Shown: one piece after another, positions 52,800-63,327 of the stretch | Position numbering within the stretch: position 1 is the stretch's first letter | Layout of the letters: every line of letters starts with the position of its first letter | Notes under the pieces: generated by a model | What the model was told of the DNA's origin: nothing | Database searches by the model: none | The model's input: only the letters and a program-made list of their open reading frames with translations | Assembly: GCA_900540235.1 (NCBI GenBank) | Contig: UQEY01000004.1 | Coordinates: 33,805-97,804, forward strand | Source of the DNA: an uncultured Eubacteriales bacterium | GTDB taxonomy: Bacteria; Bacillota; Clostridia; Oscillospirales; Acutalibacteraceae | Reading direction: 5' to 3' | DNA: 64,000 nucleotides | Program-made: the position numbers and the translations under genes

Positions 52800-53514
52800 A
52801 TTAATTGAAAATAGCAACGAATTTAATAATTTTATTAAAGATGATATATATTTTGTTCGTATTATGTCACTTTTGAAAGCATACGCAACATCTTATCATT
52901 TTGCACTGTTTTATAAACAACTTGATAAAAACGGCAATATAACATCAATAATATCAAGGCTTGATAATGATTTTACGGTGTGCCACAGTGATGATTTTGA
53001 TAATACCGAGCTTAAAGAATTTTTTAATGTAATGGGTTTTAATTCGATTTTAAGTGACGAAAATCTTGAACTTCCGTTTAGCTACGATTACGGCATAACA
53101 ATGAGCAGTAAAAGAAAAGTCGAAATAATTAAGTCATATGCAAAACTTGACGAATATCCAAAACTTATGGATTTGTTTAATTTGGAAGATTATTCTTCCT
53201 CTGATTTTGAAAGTTGGTATGTTGATGCAAGCCATAGAATAAGACACGGTTGTGCAAAAGCGTTTACTCTTAATGTCAATGAAGAAATAGTTTCGAGCGG
53301 TATATTTTCTTCAATATATAACAATGACGCAATATTGACTTCCGTTTTAACTTTGCCGGAGTTTAGAAGAATGGGTTATGGCAGTGCGCTTGTAAGTTCA
53401 ATGATGTGTGATGTTAAAGGCACGGTATATTTAATGCGAGATAAAGATAAAAATGAGGAGTTTTATAAAAAACTTAAATTTGAAAATGTTGGAATTTGGA
53501 GAATGTATAAATGA
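52792..53514 (+). CDS. GNAT-family acetyltransferase
   Basis: The product has 240 residues. A C-terminal GNAT domain (about 145-240) has the acetyl-CoA loop LPEFRRMGYGSALVSSMM and FYKKLKFENVGIWRMYK; the N-terminal half is a helical region common to this clostridial subgroup. Substrate unknown. Overlaps the M42 gene by 8 bp and the next gene by 4 bp. Confidence 0.8.
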   Translation: MIKLIENSNEFNNFIKDDIYFVRIMSLLKAYATSYHFALFYKQLDKNGNITSIISRLDNDFTVCHSDDFDNTELKEFFNVMGFNSILSDENLELPFSYDYGITMSSKRKVEIIKSYAKLDEYPKLMDLFNLEDYSSSDFESWYVDASHRIRHGCAKAFTLNVNEEIVSSGIFSSIYNNDAILTSVLTLPEFRRMGYGSALVSSMMCDVKGTVYLMRDKDKNEEFYKKLKFENVGIWRMYK

Positions 53515-54773
53515 ACGAATTTTTTAAGATAGATGAAAGAATACTTGCCGCTTCAGATAAAGCTTTAAAGCTTTGCAAAGAGCAATTTGAAAATATTGAA
53601 AAGATAACGGAATATAATCAGCAAAAAGTTCAAAAAGCTTTTATTGACAATAAAATTTCAGAGAGCCATTTTTGTACAAGTACGGGATATGGCTATGGTG
53701 ATATCGGTAGAGAAACGCTTGATAAAGTTTGGGCGCAGGTTTTAGGTGCCGAATCAGCTCTTGTAAGGCATAATTTTACTTGCGGTACTCATACACTTGC
53801 GACTGCTCTTTTCGGTGTTCTCAGACCGGGTGACACAATGCTTTGTGTTTCAGGTACGCCTTATGATACCATTCATAATGTTATCGGTATTTCTGGCGAG
53901 GGAATGGGTTCACTTAAAGAGTTTGGTGTAAAATATAAAGAAGTTGCGCTTAAAAACGAACACCTTGACTATGACGCTATTGAAAAAGCAGTTGATGATT
54001 CAATAACAATGGTATATATCCAGCGCAGCCGAGGTTATGAACTCAGACCGAGCCTTTCGGTTGATGAGATAGAAAAAGTTTGCAAAATTGCAAAGAAAAA
54101 GAACCCTGAAGTTATAGTTATGGTTGACAACTGCTACGGTGAATTTGTTGAAAAGAAAGAGCCGACACAGGTAGGAGCTGACCTTATTGCAGGTTCAATG
54201 ATTAAAAATGCAGGCGGCGGAATCGCAACAACCGGAGGATATATTGCAGGCAGGGCAGACCTTGTTGAAAAATGTGCATACAGGTTAACCACGCCCGGTC
54301 TCGGCAGAGAAGTCGGCGCTACAATCGGTATGAACAGAGAACTTTATATGGGTCTTTTTTATGCACCTCATACTGTTGGAGAAGCGCTCAAATCAGCAGT
54401 TTACATATCGGCTCTTTATGAAATATTCGGCTATAATGTAACACCGAGATATAACGAAACAAGGCACGATATAGTTCAGTCATTGGGTCTTGAAAATGCA
54501 GAAAGTCTTGTTGCTTTTTGCCAAGGTGTTCAAAGCGGAAGTCCTATTGACAGTTATCTTTTACCTGAACCGTGGGATATGCCGGGTTATGACAGCAAAG
54601 TAGTTATGGCTGCAGGTGCGTTTACTCTCGGCTCTTCTATTGAACTTTCAGCCGACGCTCCTATAAGAGAGCCATATTACGCTTGGATACAAGGCGGTCT
54701 TAATTTTCACAGTGCAAAACTTTGTGCTCTTTTAGCGGCACAACAAATGGAGGATAAAGGTTTATTAAAGTGA
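53511..54773 (+). CDS. PLP-dependent methionine gamma-lyase-like protein (YnbB family)
   Basis: The product has 420 residues. Family PF06838 (historically called aluminium resistance protein). TSTGYGYGDIGRETLDKVWAQVLGAE at about 60-85, VDNCYGEFVEKKEP, and the cofactor lysine in GSMIKNAGGGIATTGGY. It is a cystathionine-lyase-like fold; the reaction in vivo is not established. Overlaps both neighbours by 4 bp. Confidence 0.9.
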   Translation: MNEFFKIDERILAASDKALKLCKEQFENIEKITEYNQQKVQKAFIDNKISESHFCTSTGYGYGDIGRETLDKVWAQVLGAESALVRHNFTCGTHTLATALFGVLRPGDTMLCVSGTPYDTIHNVIGISGEGMGSLKEFGVKYKEVALKNEHLDYDAIEKAVDDSITMVYIQRSRGYELRPSLSVDEIEKVCKIAKKKNPEVIVMVDNCYGEFVEKKEPTQVGADLIAGSMIKNAGGGIATTGGYIAGRADLVEKCAYRLTTPGLGREVGATIGMNRELYMGLFYAPHTVGEALKSAVYISALYEIFGYNVTPRYNETRHDIVQSLGLENAESLVAFCQGVQSGSPIDSYLLPEPWDMPGYDSKVVMAAGAFTLGSSIELSADAPIREPYYAWIQGGLNFHSAKLCALLAAQQMEDKGLLK

Positions 54774-55492
54774 GTGAATATAATTACAAGGGTATAAAAC
54801 CTGAGAGTATAGAACTTCTCTGTCTAAATCATTTTAACGACTCAAAAGAGTTTTACGAAGAACATAAATTGGAGCTAAAAGACGGAATTACTGTTCCTAT
54901 GCGCCAAATGGTGCTTGATTTAAGCAGTCTTATGTATGAAATAGACGATAAAATGATGACTGACCCGGTTAGATGTGTTTCAAGAATTTACCGTGACACA
55001 AGGGGCAGAAGAAGCAAGATTAAATACAGAGAGAATATGTGGCTAATGCTCAGACGACACAAAACCGAGTATCCGTCTGCTCCGTTTTTCTACTTTGAAT
55101 TTTTCCCTGAAAGTTTCGGATACGGTTTGGCTTTTTACACATATAAGCAGTCCGCATTTAAAGAAGTTCATAAGCTTATATTGGAGCATCCCGGCAGATG
55201 GAAAGATGCGCTTGATTCCTGTAAAGATGCAGGTTTTACTTATCTTTGCAGAGAAAACTATAAAAAAGATATGTATCCGGATGCGCCTGAAGATTTAAAA
55301 CCATATTTAAGCGCAAAAAATATGCAGTTTTCTTATAATACTTTTGATATGTCAAAGTTAAACAGCAGTTCTCTTATTGATGAAATGAAACTTGCATTTG
55401 ATTTGGCACGGCCTATGTATTCATTTTGGGCAGATGCTTATGACAAAATGATGCAAGAGGGAATTATTAAACCTGAAGATTTAATTAGATAA
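54770..55492 (+). CDS. DUF2461-family protein
   Basis: The product has 240 residues. Typical stretches: CLNHFNDSKEFYEEHK, SRIYRDTRGRRSKIKYRENMW and FYFEFFPESFGYGLAFYT. The family is widespread and of unknown function. The start is GTG 54770, overlapping the previous stop. It lies 11 bp before addB. Confidence 0.88.
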   Translation: MSEYNYKGIKPESIELLCLNHFNDSKEFYEEHKLELKDGITVPMRQMVLDLSSLMYEIDDKMMTDPVRCVSRIYRDTRGRRSKIKYRENMWLMLRRHKTEYPSAPFFYFEFFPESFGYGLAFYTYKQSAFKEVHKLILEHPGRWKDALDSCKDAGFTYLCRENYKKDMYPDAPEDLKPYLSAKNMQFSYNTFDMSKLNSSSLIDEMKLAFDLARPMYSFWADAYDKMMQEGIIKPEDLIR

Positions 55493-55503
55493 TAGGTGAT
55501 TTT

Positions 55504-58500
55504 TTGTTAAAGTTTGTTATTGGCAGAACCGGAAGCGGAAAAAGTGAATATGTGTTTAACGAAATAAAAAATATTGTTAAAAGCGGTGTTAAAGATGTTT
55601 TACTTTTGACCCCTGAGCAGTATTCTCTTATAGCTGAAAGAAGGCTTTTAAACGATTTAGGCGAGGATATGGTCAACTTTGTTGATAACTCGTCTTTTTC
55701 TCGTATTTCAAATGATGTAAGAAGAAAATACGGTTCATCACCGCTTCCTACCATTTCAAAAGGCGGTAAAGTTATCCTTATGTGCAAAGCTATTGACGAG
55801 TGTAAGGATGATTTTCAGCTTTTTAACAAAAATCTCGACTCGCTCAGCTTCGTTTCTTCCATGATAAATATTTATGATGAAATGAAATCTTGCAATCTTG
55901 ATTCAACACAAATTACCGAACTTTCAAAAAACATTGAAAACGAAGTATTATTTAAAAAATTATTTGATATTTCACTAATTATAAATTCATATGAAAATAT
56001 AATTAAAGATAAATTTAATGACGGTGCAAGCGAACTTAACAGAATATATAATCAAATTTGTGATAAAAATTATTTTAAAGATAAATATGTGTTTATCGAC
56101 GGATTTAACGGTTTTGTTGCGCAGGAATATAAGCTTCTTGAACTTATTATAAATGAAGCAAAATGCGTTACAATAACTCTTTGCACTGATAACATCGATA
56201 ATATCGACAACTATAGTCTTTTTACATATGTTAATAATTCTGCAAAAATAATAAGAAAAATCGCCGATAAAGCAAATGTTAAAGTTAATACGGTTAAACT
56301 TGATAAAAATTACAGATTTAACAATGATGAACTTAAAACAGTTGAAAAAACTTTTTTTGACAATAAATCAAACTTGTTAGAAGAAAATAAAAATGTTAAA
56401 ATTTACGCTTCAAAAAACATCAGCGATGAATGTGAAAATGTATCAAGGCAGATAAAAATGCTTTTAAGAAATGGCTTTAAAGCGAATGAAATAGCAGTAA
56501 TCAGCCGTGATATGGATAAATATTTAAGTGAGCTTGAGTATAATTTTTCAAAATATGAAGTGCCTTATTTTAAAGATGAAAGGCAACCCATCAATACTCA
56601 GGCACTCGTTATTATGATTGAATTTATGCTTAGGTGTATAAACTTTTCATACAAAAGTGATGATATTTTAAGCTTAGCCAAAACCGGTTTAACCGATATA
56701 TCCGACGAAGATATTAACGAACTTGAAAACTATGTATTTTTATGGAATATAAACGGCTTAAAATGGACAAAACCGTTTGTTAATTCGTCAAAAGGTTTTG
56801 CCGATGAAATAAACGAATATGACCAAAAAAAACTTGACAAAATTAATTTGACAAGAGAAAAACTTATCAAACCGCTTGAAAAATTTAAACAATCGGCTAA
56901 GTCTAAAGATTCAAAAAATATCAGCGAAGCGATATATAACACCTTAATTTCATATAAAGCCGACAAGAAAGTAAAAGAATATGCAACAGAACTTGACAAA
57001 AACGGTTTTTATGCTCTTGCAAATGAACAGGGCAGGGTATGGGACCTTGTTATGAATATTCTTAATCAACTTGCAACAACGCTCGGTGAAACTAACCTTA
57101 AAACATACGCTCAAATGTTTTCACTTATAATTTCATGTGAAGATTTGGGCGTGATTCCGAGCGGTATTGACAATGTACAAATAGGTCAGGCTGACAGAAT
57201 CAGAACCGATAACCCAAAAGCTGTATTTATTTTAGGCGCTAATGAAAGTGAATTTCCGCAATCTGTAAACGGCGGCGGTTTAATAAGTGAATCTGAAAGA
57301 AAAATAATGCTTGAAAATGATTTTAAGCTATATTCTTACGGTGAAATAATCAATTTGCAGGAAAGATATTTTGCTTATATGGCTTGCTGTGCTTCAAGCG
57401 ATAAGATTTTCATTTCATATTTAAAAGGAAACGGAAAAGATTCGTCACCAAGTGAAATAGTAACCGATATTGAAGCTAAATATAAGAATTTTATTGAATA
57501 TGATATTTCAAAAATCTGCGATATTGATTTGATAGAAACATATAAAAACTCGTTTGAACTTATGAGCGAGCATTTTTATGACAACACTGAATTTTATCAA
57601 ACGCTTAAAGCATATTTTAAAGACGATTCTAAGTTTGATTCAATAGAATATCTTGCTCAAAATAAACCGATTAAAATTAAGAATAAAAAGGCGGCAACCG
57701 ATTTATTTGGAAAAGATATGTACATTTCTGCTTCAAGAATCGAAGATTATTTTAACTGCCCGTTTAGATATTTTTGCAAATTCGGACTTAATGCAAGACC
57801 GAGAGTTAAGGCTGAAATTGACCCTATGCAAAGGGGTACACTTATTCATTATGTCCTTGAAATGATACTTTCCGATATCGGTACAAAAAAACTGTCAACA
57901 CTTGAATATAAAGATATTAAAAAACTCGTAGATAAATATATTGCTGTTTATTTTGATGAGCATATGTCATCTGTTAAAGATAAAAATAAACGATTTGACT
58001 ACAATTACAAAAGGCTTTCAAAACTTATATACGATGTTGTAAATCATTTGGCTATTGAATTTAAAACTTGCGACTTTGAAGCGAAAGCATTTGAGATGTC
58101 TATTGATAAAGACGGTGAAGTTAAGCCGGAACTTTTACCGCTTGAAGCCGGAGGAACTATTCAAATAAGAGGTTCTATTGACCGTGTTGATTTGTTTGAA
58201 CACGACGGCACAAAATATGTAAGAGTTGTTGACTATAAATCGGGCAATAAGAAGTTTAAGCTTGCGGATATTATGGACGGACTAAATCTTCAAATGTTTG
58301 TTTATCTGTTTTCGCTTTGTGAGGATAAAAATTCTAAATTAAACGGCGTTCCCGCAGGTGTTCTTTATATGCACGCATCTCGAAACATTTTAAATTTTGA
58401 TTCTTTAAACGAAGCTCAAAAGAATCTTGACAGTGAAGAAAACGATATGTTTAAAATGAATGGTGTTGTTCTTGCCGACGATGACAATTTAGTTGCCGAG

Positions 58501-58848
58501 GCAATGGAGCATAAATTAGAGGGTAAGCATATCCCTGTATCTTTAAAGTCAAATGGTGATATTAAGGGCAGTCTTGCATCGCTTGAGCAGCTTGGCTTAA
58601 TTCATAAAAAGATTAACAGTCTTATTGAAAAAATGGGTAATGAACTTCAAAACGGTAATATTTACAGAGCGCCGGTTGAGAATGCAAACCATAAAAATAC
58701 CTGCGATTTTTGCGATTACAGTGATGTTTGCGCTAATTCAAAAATTATAAATAAGCGTGTATGCGAGCAACTGAGTGAAACAGAAGTCATAGAAAGATTA
58801 TATAAGGAGTTTGGACAAAATGCCGAATTGGACACCGCAACAGAATAA
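55504..58848 (+). CDS. addB: AddB subunit of the helicase-nuclease
   Basis: The product has 1114 residues. Walker A GRTGSGKSEYVFNEI at the N-terminus, an inactive-helicase-like middle, and the C-terminal nuclease domain with RVVDYKSGNKKF. The 4Fe-4S cluster cysteines are in FNCPFRYFCKFG and CDFCDYSDVC (about 740-750 and 1065-1076). It works with AddA to resect double-strand breaks for RecA loading. Start TTG 55504 with aggtg 6 bp upstream. Ends inside the addA start. Confidence 0.95.
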   Translation: MLKFVIGRTGSGKSEYVFNEIKNIVKSGVKDVLLLTPEQYSLIAERRLLNDLGEDMVNFVDNSSFSRISNDVRRKYGSSPLPTISKGGKVILMCKAIDECKDDFQLFNKNLDSLSFVSSMINIYDEMKSCNLDSTQITELSKNIENEVLFKKLFDISLIINSYENIIKDKFNDGASELNRIYNQICDKNYFKDKYVFIDGFNGFVAQEYKLLELIINEAKCVTITLCTDNIDNIDNYSLFTYVNNSAKIIRKIADKANVKVNTVKLDKNYRFNNDELKTVEKTFFDNKSNLLEENKNVKIYASKNISDECENVSRQIKMLLRNGFKANEIAVISRDMDKYLSELEYNFSKYEVPYFKDERQPINTQALVIMIEFMLRCINFSYKSDDILSLAKTGLTDISDEDINELENYVFLWNINGLKWTKPFVNSSKGFADEINEYDQKKLDKINLTREKLIKPLEKFKQSAKSKDSKNISEAIYNTLISYKADKKVKEYATELDKNGFYALANEQGRVWDLVMNILNQLATTLGETNLKTYAQMFSLIISCEDLGVIPSGIDNVQIGQADRIRTDNPKAVFILGANESEFPQSVNGGGLISESERKIMLENDFKLYSYGEIINLQERYFAYMACCASSDKIFISYLKGNGKDSSPSEIVTDIEAKYKNFIEYDISKICDIDLIETYKNSFELMSEHFYDNTEFYQTLKAYFKDDSKFDSIEYLAQNKPIKIKNKKAATDLFGKDMYISASRIEDYFNCPFRYFCKFGLNARPRVKAEIDPMQRGTLIHYVLEMILSDIGTKKLSTLEYKDIKKLVDKYIAVYFDEHMSSVKDKNKRFDYNYKRLSKLIYDVVNHLAIEFKTCDFEAKAFEMSIDKDGEVKPELLPLEAGGTIQIRGSIDRVDLFEHDGTKYVRVVDYKSGNKKFKLADIMDGLNLQMFVYLFSLCEDKNSKLNGVPAGVLYMHASRNILNFDSLNEAQKNLDSEENDMFKMNGVVLADDDNLVAEAMEHKLEGKHIPVSLKSNGDIKGSLASLEQLGLIHKKINSLIEKMGNELQNGNIYRAPVENANHKNTCDFCDYSDVCANSKIINKRVCEQLSETEVIERLYKEFGQNAELDTATE

Positions 58849-61800
58849 TGCTATTAACGCCCGTGGCAGAAATATTCTTGTCAGTGCTGCCGCAGGTTCG
58901 GGCAAAACCGCTGTTTTGGTTGAAAGAGTAATTAAAAAAATTACCGACCCTGAAAGCCCGGTTGATATAGATAAACTCTTAATTGTAACTTTTACTAACC
59001 CTGCCGCTGCCGAAATGAAGTTTCGTATCACAAAATCTCTTAAAGAAATTTTAAGAAGCGACCCGTTTAATAAAAATGCTCAAAGGCAACTTAATTTAAT
59101 GTCTAATGCAAAGATTTGCACTATTGATTCTTTTTGTATCAGCTTAGTTAGGGAAAATTTCTTTGAACTCGGTATTAATCAAGATTTTAGCAATCTTGAC
59201 GAAAACGAAGTGAGCTTGATTGAAGATAATATTATCTCAGATTTAACAGTTGAATACTTTGAAAATGAAGATAAAACATTTATCAAACTTATTGAACAGT
59301 TTAATACTCCTGGTAACGATAAACCTTTTATATCCGCTGTAAAAAAGATAAGAAGATTTATTTATGCCGAGCCGTTTCCTTATACTTGGGCTTACAATAT
59401 GCTTGAATATTATAATGCCGATATACCGTTTGAAAACTCTGTTTGGTTTAAATATATCAAGAATGAAACCGAGTATTTATTATCTCTCGCAACGCAAACA
59501 GTCAATAATAATTTACTTTTATTAAATCAAATTGACGACGCTAAGCTTAACGAAAAATTTGAAAATGTTTTTACAAGTGATTTGGCGCAGATAAACACTG
59601 TTAAAGAAGCACTTAATACTTCTTGGGATACCCTTGTTAATCTTCCGCTTCCTTCGTTTGTTAGGCTTGCTCCGACTACTAAGCTTGATAAAGCCCTTGC
59701 TGCTGAAATTAAAGCTAACAGAAATACATATACAAATATTATAAAAAAAGAAGTGCCTGCATTTTTCCTTTGTAGTGAAGAAGAATACCAAAATTCGCTT
59801 AATACGCTCTATCCTATTCTTCAAAAACTTATTGAATTTGTCAGGGAATGTGACAAAAGGCTTATGGAGGAAAAGATTGAGCGTAATGCATATTCTTTTT
59901 CAGATACCGAGCATTTTGCAATCAATCTTTTGTTTGAGCAAAAAGACGGAAAAATCATAAAAAAAGAACTTGCAAACAGGCTTTCAAACGAGTTTGAAGA
60001 AATACTTGTAGACGAATATCAGGACACTAATGAAGCGCAGGACTTGCTTTTCAGTTTTCTTTCAAACGGTCACAATCTTTTTACTGTAGGAGATGTTAAG
60101 CAAAGTATTTATCGCTTTAGGCTTGCTATGCCAAACATCTTTAATTCAAGGCGAAAGAGTTATAAAGAGTATGACGAAAACGATTTAGAAACAAGTTCAA
60201 AAATAATTCTTGATAAAAACTTTAGAAGTTCAAAGGGTATTTGCGAATATGTAAACTTCATTTTTTCACAGTCCATGAGCGAAAGGGTAGGCGAGCTTGA
60301 TTACGGTGATGATGACAAGCTTAATTACGGCGCATCATATAATGAAAATGACATTCCAAGCGCTCAAATAAATATTATAAGCGGCGTTAAGGGCGAAGAT
60401 ACAGATTTTATCGAAGCAGCAAAGATAGGCGAACTTATTAAACAAAAAATTGCTTCAAAAGAGCAAATTAAAGACGGTGATTCTTATCGTGATATTAGGT
60501 ACAGCGACTTTGCGATACTTTTTAGAAGTATGAAAAATCATGTCGATACTTATGTTGAAGTGCTGACCGATATGTCAATACCCGTTATTTGTGATAATTC
60601 AACTAATCTGTTTGAAAACAATGAAATTAAAATAATTCTATCGCTTCTTCGCACTATTGATAACCCAACGCTTGATATTCCGCTTTTAGCAACAATGATA
60701 TCGCCTGTATACGGTTTTTCAGCCGACGAACTTGCAGAAATAAGAAACGAAAACAACCATAAAAATTTCTACTTTTCAGTGATGAATTCAAAAAATGAAA
60801 AAGCGCTTGAGTTTATTAACGATATAAAACAGTTAAAAAAGCTTAGCGTTACTATGTCAGTTTCTAATTTTATTCGATACATTATTGAAGAAAAAGGTAT
60901 TATCGCTTTTATAAACGCTATGGGCAACGGTGAGCAGAGGTATCAAAATATTTTGTCACTTATTACTTTTGCTCAAAAGTTTGACAATGGCATTAATATA
61001 GGTCTTACTTCTTTTATCAGGTATATTGATAAGATAATCGATTCCGACAAGGGTATTGATTCAAAAGCGATTGTAACAGGTAAAGACAACGCAGTTACCA
61101 TTATGACTATTCATCATTCAAAAGGTCTTGAATTTCCTGTTTGCATCCTCGCAGGCAGTGCAAGAGCATATAATACCGGCGAACTTAACGACAAACTTTT
61201 GCTCAATACAAATTACGGTTTTGGTTTGAAAATTCATAATGAAGAAAAAATGTTTGATGTTCAGTCAATTCCTTATGCTGTAGCCAAGTCAAAAAGCAGT
61301 AACGAGCTTATGAGCGAAAACCTGCGTGTTTTATATGTTGCAATGACAAGAGCCAAAGAGCAATTTATTACTTTTGTCTCTTGCCAAAATATTGAAAAGA
61401 AAATGCAAACCGTTTATTCAAAACTTATCGACGGTAAAATCACATCATATTCCGTAAAGTCTTGCAGGAGCGATGCGGATGTAATTCTTATGTGTGCACT
61501 TTTCCATCCCGATTGCAAAATATTGAGGGAATTTGCCGGATGTTCGTTTTTCGCAAAACCGGTTTCATTTAAAATGGGTATTACAATCAGCGAACCGTTT
61601 GAAAATGAAGCAGGAATTACTGAGGAAAATGTTTGCGGTATAAATAAAAATATTTTAAAGCAAATAAATGATAAACTTTCATATAAATATGAATATTTAC
61701 CTCTGTCTACAATCACATCAAAAATGACTGCTTCATCTCTTGATGACAGCGAAAAGGGATATGAATTTATCACTTCTTCAAAGCCTGAATTTATGAATAA

Positions 61801-62308
61801 AGAAAAGATGACGCCTGCGAAGCGTGGTACTGCCATGCATACATTTATGCAGTTTTGCAGTTATAATGACGCAAAAGAAAACCTTGAAAAAGAGATTGAA
61901 AAACTTAAAGAAAATGGCTTTTTAACTAAAGAACAAGCTGATTGTTTAGATAGAGCAAAACTTTATTCATTTTTCAGTTCATCTTTTGCCAAAAGAATGT
62001 TTGAGGCTGATAATATTTATCGTGAAATTAAAGTTAATTCATTTATTAAAGCAAGCGATATATATGATGTTGATTATGATGATAAAATACTTGTTCAGGG
62101 TATTGCGGACTGCGTTTTTGAGGAAAACGGAGAACTTATCTTAGTCGATTACAAAACCGATAGGGTAAAAAGTGAGGAGGAACTCCTTGAAAGGTATAAA
62201 AAGCAAATAGCATTTTATAGATATTCCATTGAAAAAACGCTTAAAAAGCCTGTTAAAGAAGCAGTTTTATACTCTTTTCATCTGGAAAAAGTATGTATAT
62301 ACAAATAA
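58820..62308 (+). CDS. addA: AddA subunit of the helicase-nuclease
   Basis: The product has 1162 residues. UvrD-like helicase: SAAAGSGKTAVLVERV (Walker A), VDEYQDTNEAQDLLF (Walker B), VGDVKQSIYRFR, TIHHSKGLEFPVC and VAMTRAKEQ. The C-terminal nuclease has ILVDYKTDR. Start ATG 58820 has aaggag 10 bp upstream; TTG 58811 is an alternative too close to the site. 29-bp overlap with addB. Confidence 0.96.
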   Translation: MPNWTPQQNNAINARGRNILVSAAAGSGKTAVLVERVIKKITDPESPVDIDKLLIVTFTNPAAAEMKFRITKSLKEILRSDPFNKNAQRQLNLMSNAKICTIDSFCISLVRENFFELGINQDFSNLDENEVSLIEDNIISDLTVEYFENEDKTFIKLIEQFNTPGNDKPFISAVKKIRRFIYAEPFPYTWAYNMLEYYNADIPFENSVWFKYIKNETEYLLSLATQTVNNNLLLLNQIDDAKLNEKFENVFTSDLAQINTVKEALNTSWDTLVNLPLPSFVRLAPTTKLDKALAAEIKANRNTYTNIIKKEVPAFFLCSEEEYQNSLNTLYPILQKLIEFVRECDKRLMEEKIERNAYSFSDTEHFAINLLFEQKDGKIIKKELANRLSNEFEEILVDEYQDTNEAQDLLFSFLSNGHNLFTVGDVKQSIYRFRLAMPNIFNSRRKSYKEYDENDLETSSKIILDKNFRSSKGICEYVNFIFSQSMSERVGELDYGDDDKLNYGASYNENDIPSAQINIISGVKGEDTDFIEAAKIGELIKQKIASKEQIKDGDSYRDIRYSDFAILFRSMKNHVDTYVEVLTDMSIPVICDNSTNLFENNEIKIILSLLRTIDNPTLDIPLLATMISPVYGFSADELAEIRNENNHKNFYFSVMNSKNEKALEFINDIKQLKKLSVTMSVSNFIRYIIEEKGIIAFINAMGNGEQRYQNILSLITFAQKFDNGINIGLTSFIRYIDKIIDSDKGIDSKAIVTGKDNAVTIMTIHHSKGLEFPVCILAGSARAYNTGELNDKLLLNTNYGFGLKIHNEEKMFDVQSIPYAVAKSKSSNELMSENLRVLYVAMTRAKEQFITFVSCQNIEKKMQTVYSKLIDGKITSYSVKSCRSDADVILMCALFHPDCKILREFAGCSFFAKPVSFKMGITISEPFENEAGITEENVCGINKNILKQINDKLSYKYEYLPLSTITSKMTASSLDDSEKGYEFITSSKPEFMNKEKMTPAKRGTAMHTFMQFCSYNDAKENLEKEIEKLKENGFLTKEQADCLDRAKLYSFFSSSFAKRMFEADNIYREIKVNSFIKASDIYDVDYDDKILVQGIADCVFEENGELILVDYKTDRVKSEEELLERYKKQIAFYRYSIEKTLKKPVKEAVLYSFHLEKVCIYK

Positions 62309-62321
62309 TTAAAAAAAATGC

Positions 62322-62350
62322 TTGCATTTTGCCACAACTTATGGTAATAT
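62322..62350 (+). promoter_or_regulatory. Sigma-A promoter of rpmE
   Basis: TTGCAT (62322-62327) and TAATAT (62345-62350) with a 17-bp spacer, 45 bp before the rpmE start; rest of the leader shows only the ribosome binding site (agaggtg). Confidence 0.65.
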
Positions 62351-62394
62351 ATCAAAGCGTAATGAAAGAATAACCAGCAAAGAGGTGAAAATAA

Positions 62395-62598
62395 ATGAAG
62401 GACGGTATCCATCCAAACTATGATACTTGCACAGTTAAATGTGCTTGTGGTGCAACTTTTGAAACAAAGAGCACAAAGAACGAATTAAAGGTTGACATCT
62501 GTTCAAAATGCCACCCATTCTATACAGGTAAGCAGAAGCTTGTTGATACAGGCGGACGAGTTGACAGATTCAACAAGAGATATGCAAAAAAAGGCTAA
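62395..62598 (+). CDS. rpmE: Ribosomal protein L31, zinc-binding type
   Basis: The product has 67 residues. The four zinc ligands Cys16, Cys18, Cys36 and Cys39 are present (VKCACG...[11 protein letters not shown]), so it is the zinc-containing form. It sits on the central protuberance of the 50S subunit. agaggtg lies 8 bp before ATG. Own promoter and terminator. Confidence 0.97.
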   Translation: MKDGIHPNYDTCTVKCACGATFETKSTKNELKVDICSKCHPFYTGKQKLVDTGGRVDRFNKRYAKKG

Positions 62599-62611
62599 TC
62601 TAAAAACTTAC

Positions 62612-62643
62612 GGCAACGGTATTTTATCGTTGCCTTGTTTTTT
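62612..62643 (+). terminator. Intrinsic terminator of rpmE
   Basis: A 7-bp perfect stem (62612-62618 with 62628-62634) with a 9-nt loop is followed by TTGTTTTTTTG. Confidence 0.85.
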
Positions 62644-62654
62644 GTCGGTGAGTT

Positions 62655-63278
62655 ATGAAAGAATATAAAACAGTTGAATTTGAAAATAAGGATGAATTTA
62701 TAGAAAAAAAGTCAAGATTCATCGGATATGTCAAACCGGTTAAAACTCAGGCTGAGGCAACCGAGTTTATAAATTCGATAAAGTCAAAACACTGGGACGC
62801 TACTCATAATGTTTCGGCATATGTGCTTCGGGAAAATAATATTCAGCGTTCAAGTGATGACGGTGAGCCAAGCGGAACGGCAGGTGTTCCTACTCTTGAT
62901 GTTTTGCTTAAAGAGAGTGTGGTTGACGCTTGTGTTGTTGTTACCCGCTATTTCGGCGGAACACTTCTCGGTGCAGGCGGTCTTATAAGAGCATATTCTC
63001 ACGCTTCAAAAATCGCACTTGATTCGGGCAATATAATCACTATGGCGCCGTGCAAAGTGCTTAGTGTCAGTGTTGATTACAGTTTTTATGACAGGCTCAA
63101 TATATTGCTTAACGAGTTTAATGCAAATATTGAAAACAGTGAATTTACCGATTGTGTAACTGTCACATTCAGCATCAGAGCTAACACTGTAGAATTGTTG
63201 CAAGAAAAACTAACTCAGCAAAGCAACGGTAAATATTTTCTTAAAGAAATCGGCGAAAAATTTGCAAAAGTTGAATAA
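62655..63278 (+). CDS. YigZ/IMPACT-family protein
   Basis: The product has 207 residues. KKSRFIGYVKPVKTQAEA, DDGEPSGTAGVPTLDVLL and VTRYFGGTLLGAGGLIRAY are diagnostic; a C-terminal ferredoxin-like domain follows. The eukaryotic IMPACT relatives inhibit Gcn2; the bacterial role is unknown, perhaps linked to translation. ggtga 4 bp before ATG. Confidence 0.9.
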   Translation: MKEYKTVEFENKDEFIEKKSRFIGYVKPVKTQAEATEFINSIKSKHWDATHNVSAYVLRENNIQRSSDDGEPSGTAGVPTLDVLLKESVVDACVVVTRYFGGTLLGAGGLIRAYSHASKIALDSGNIITMAPCKVLSVSVDYSFYDRLNILLNEFNANIENSEFTDCVTVTFSIRANTVELLQEKLTQQSNGKYFLKEIGEKFAKVE

Positions 63279-63286
63279 AAACAACA

Positions 63287-63324
63287 AAACCTACCAATCA
63301 TTCAGTTGAAAGGTAGGTTTTTCT
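63287..63324 (+). terminator. Terminator hairpin whose 3' arm contains the spoIIR ribosome binding site
   Basis: A 9-bp perfect stem (63287-63295 with 63312-63320) with a 16-nt loop is followed by a T-rich run. The spoIIR ribosome binding site (AAAGG, 63309-63313) reaches into the 3' arm, about 14 bp before ATG 63328, with GTAGG (63313-63317) as a nearer alternative fully inside it. Confidence 0.75.
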
Positions 63325-63327
63325 TTT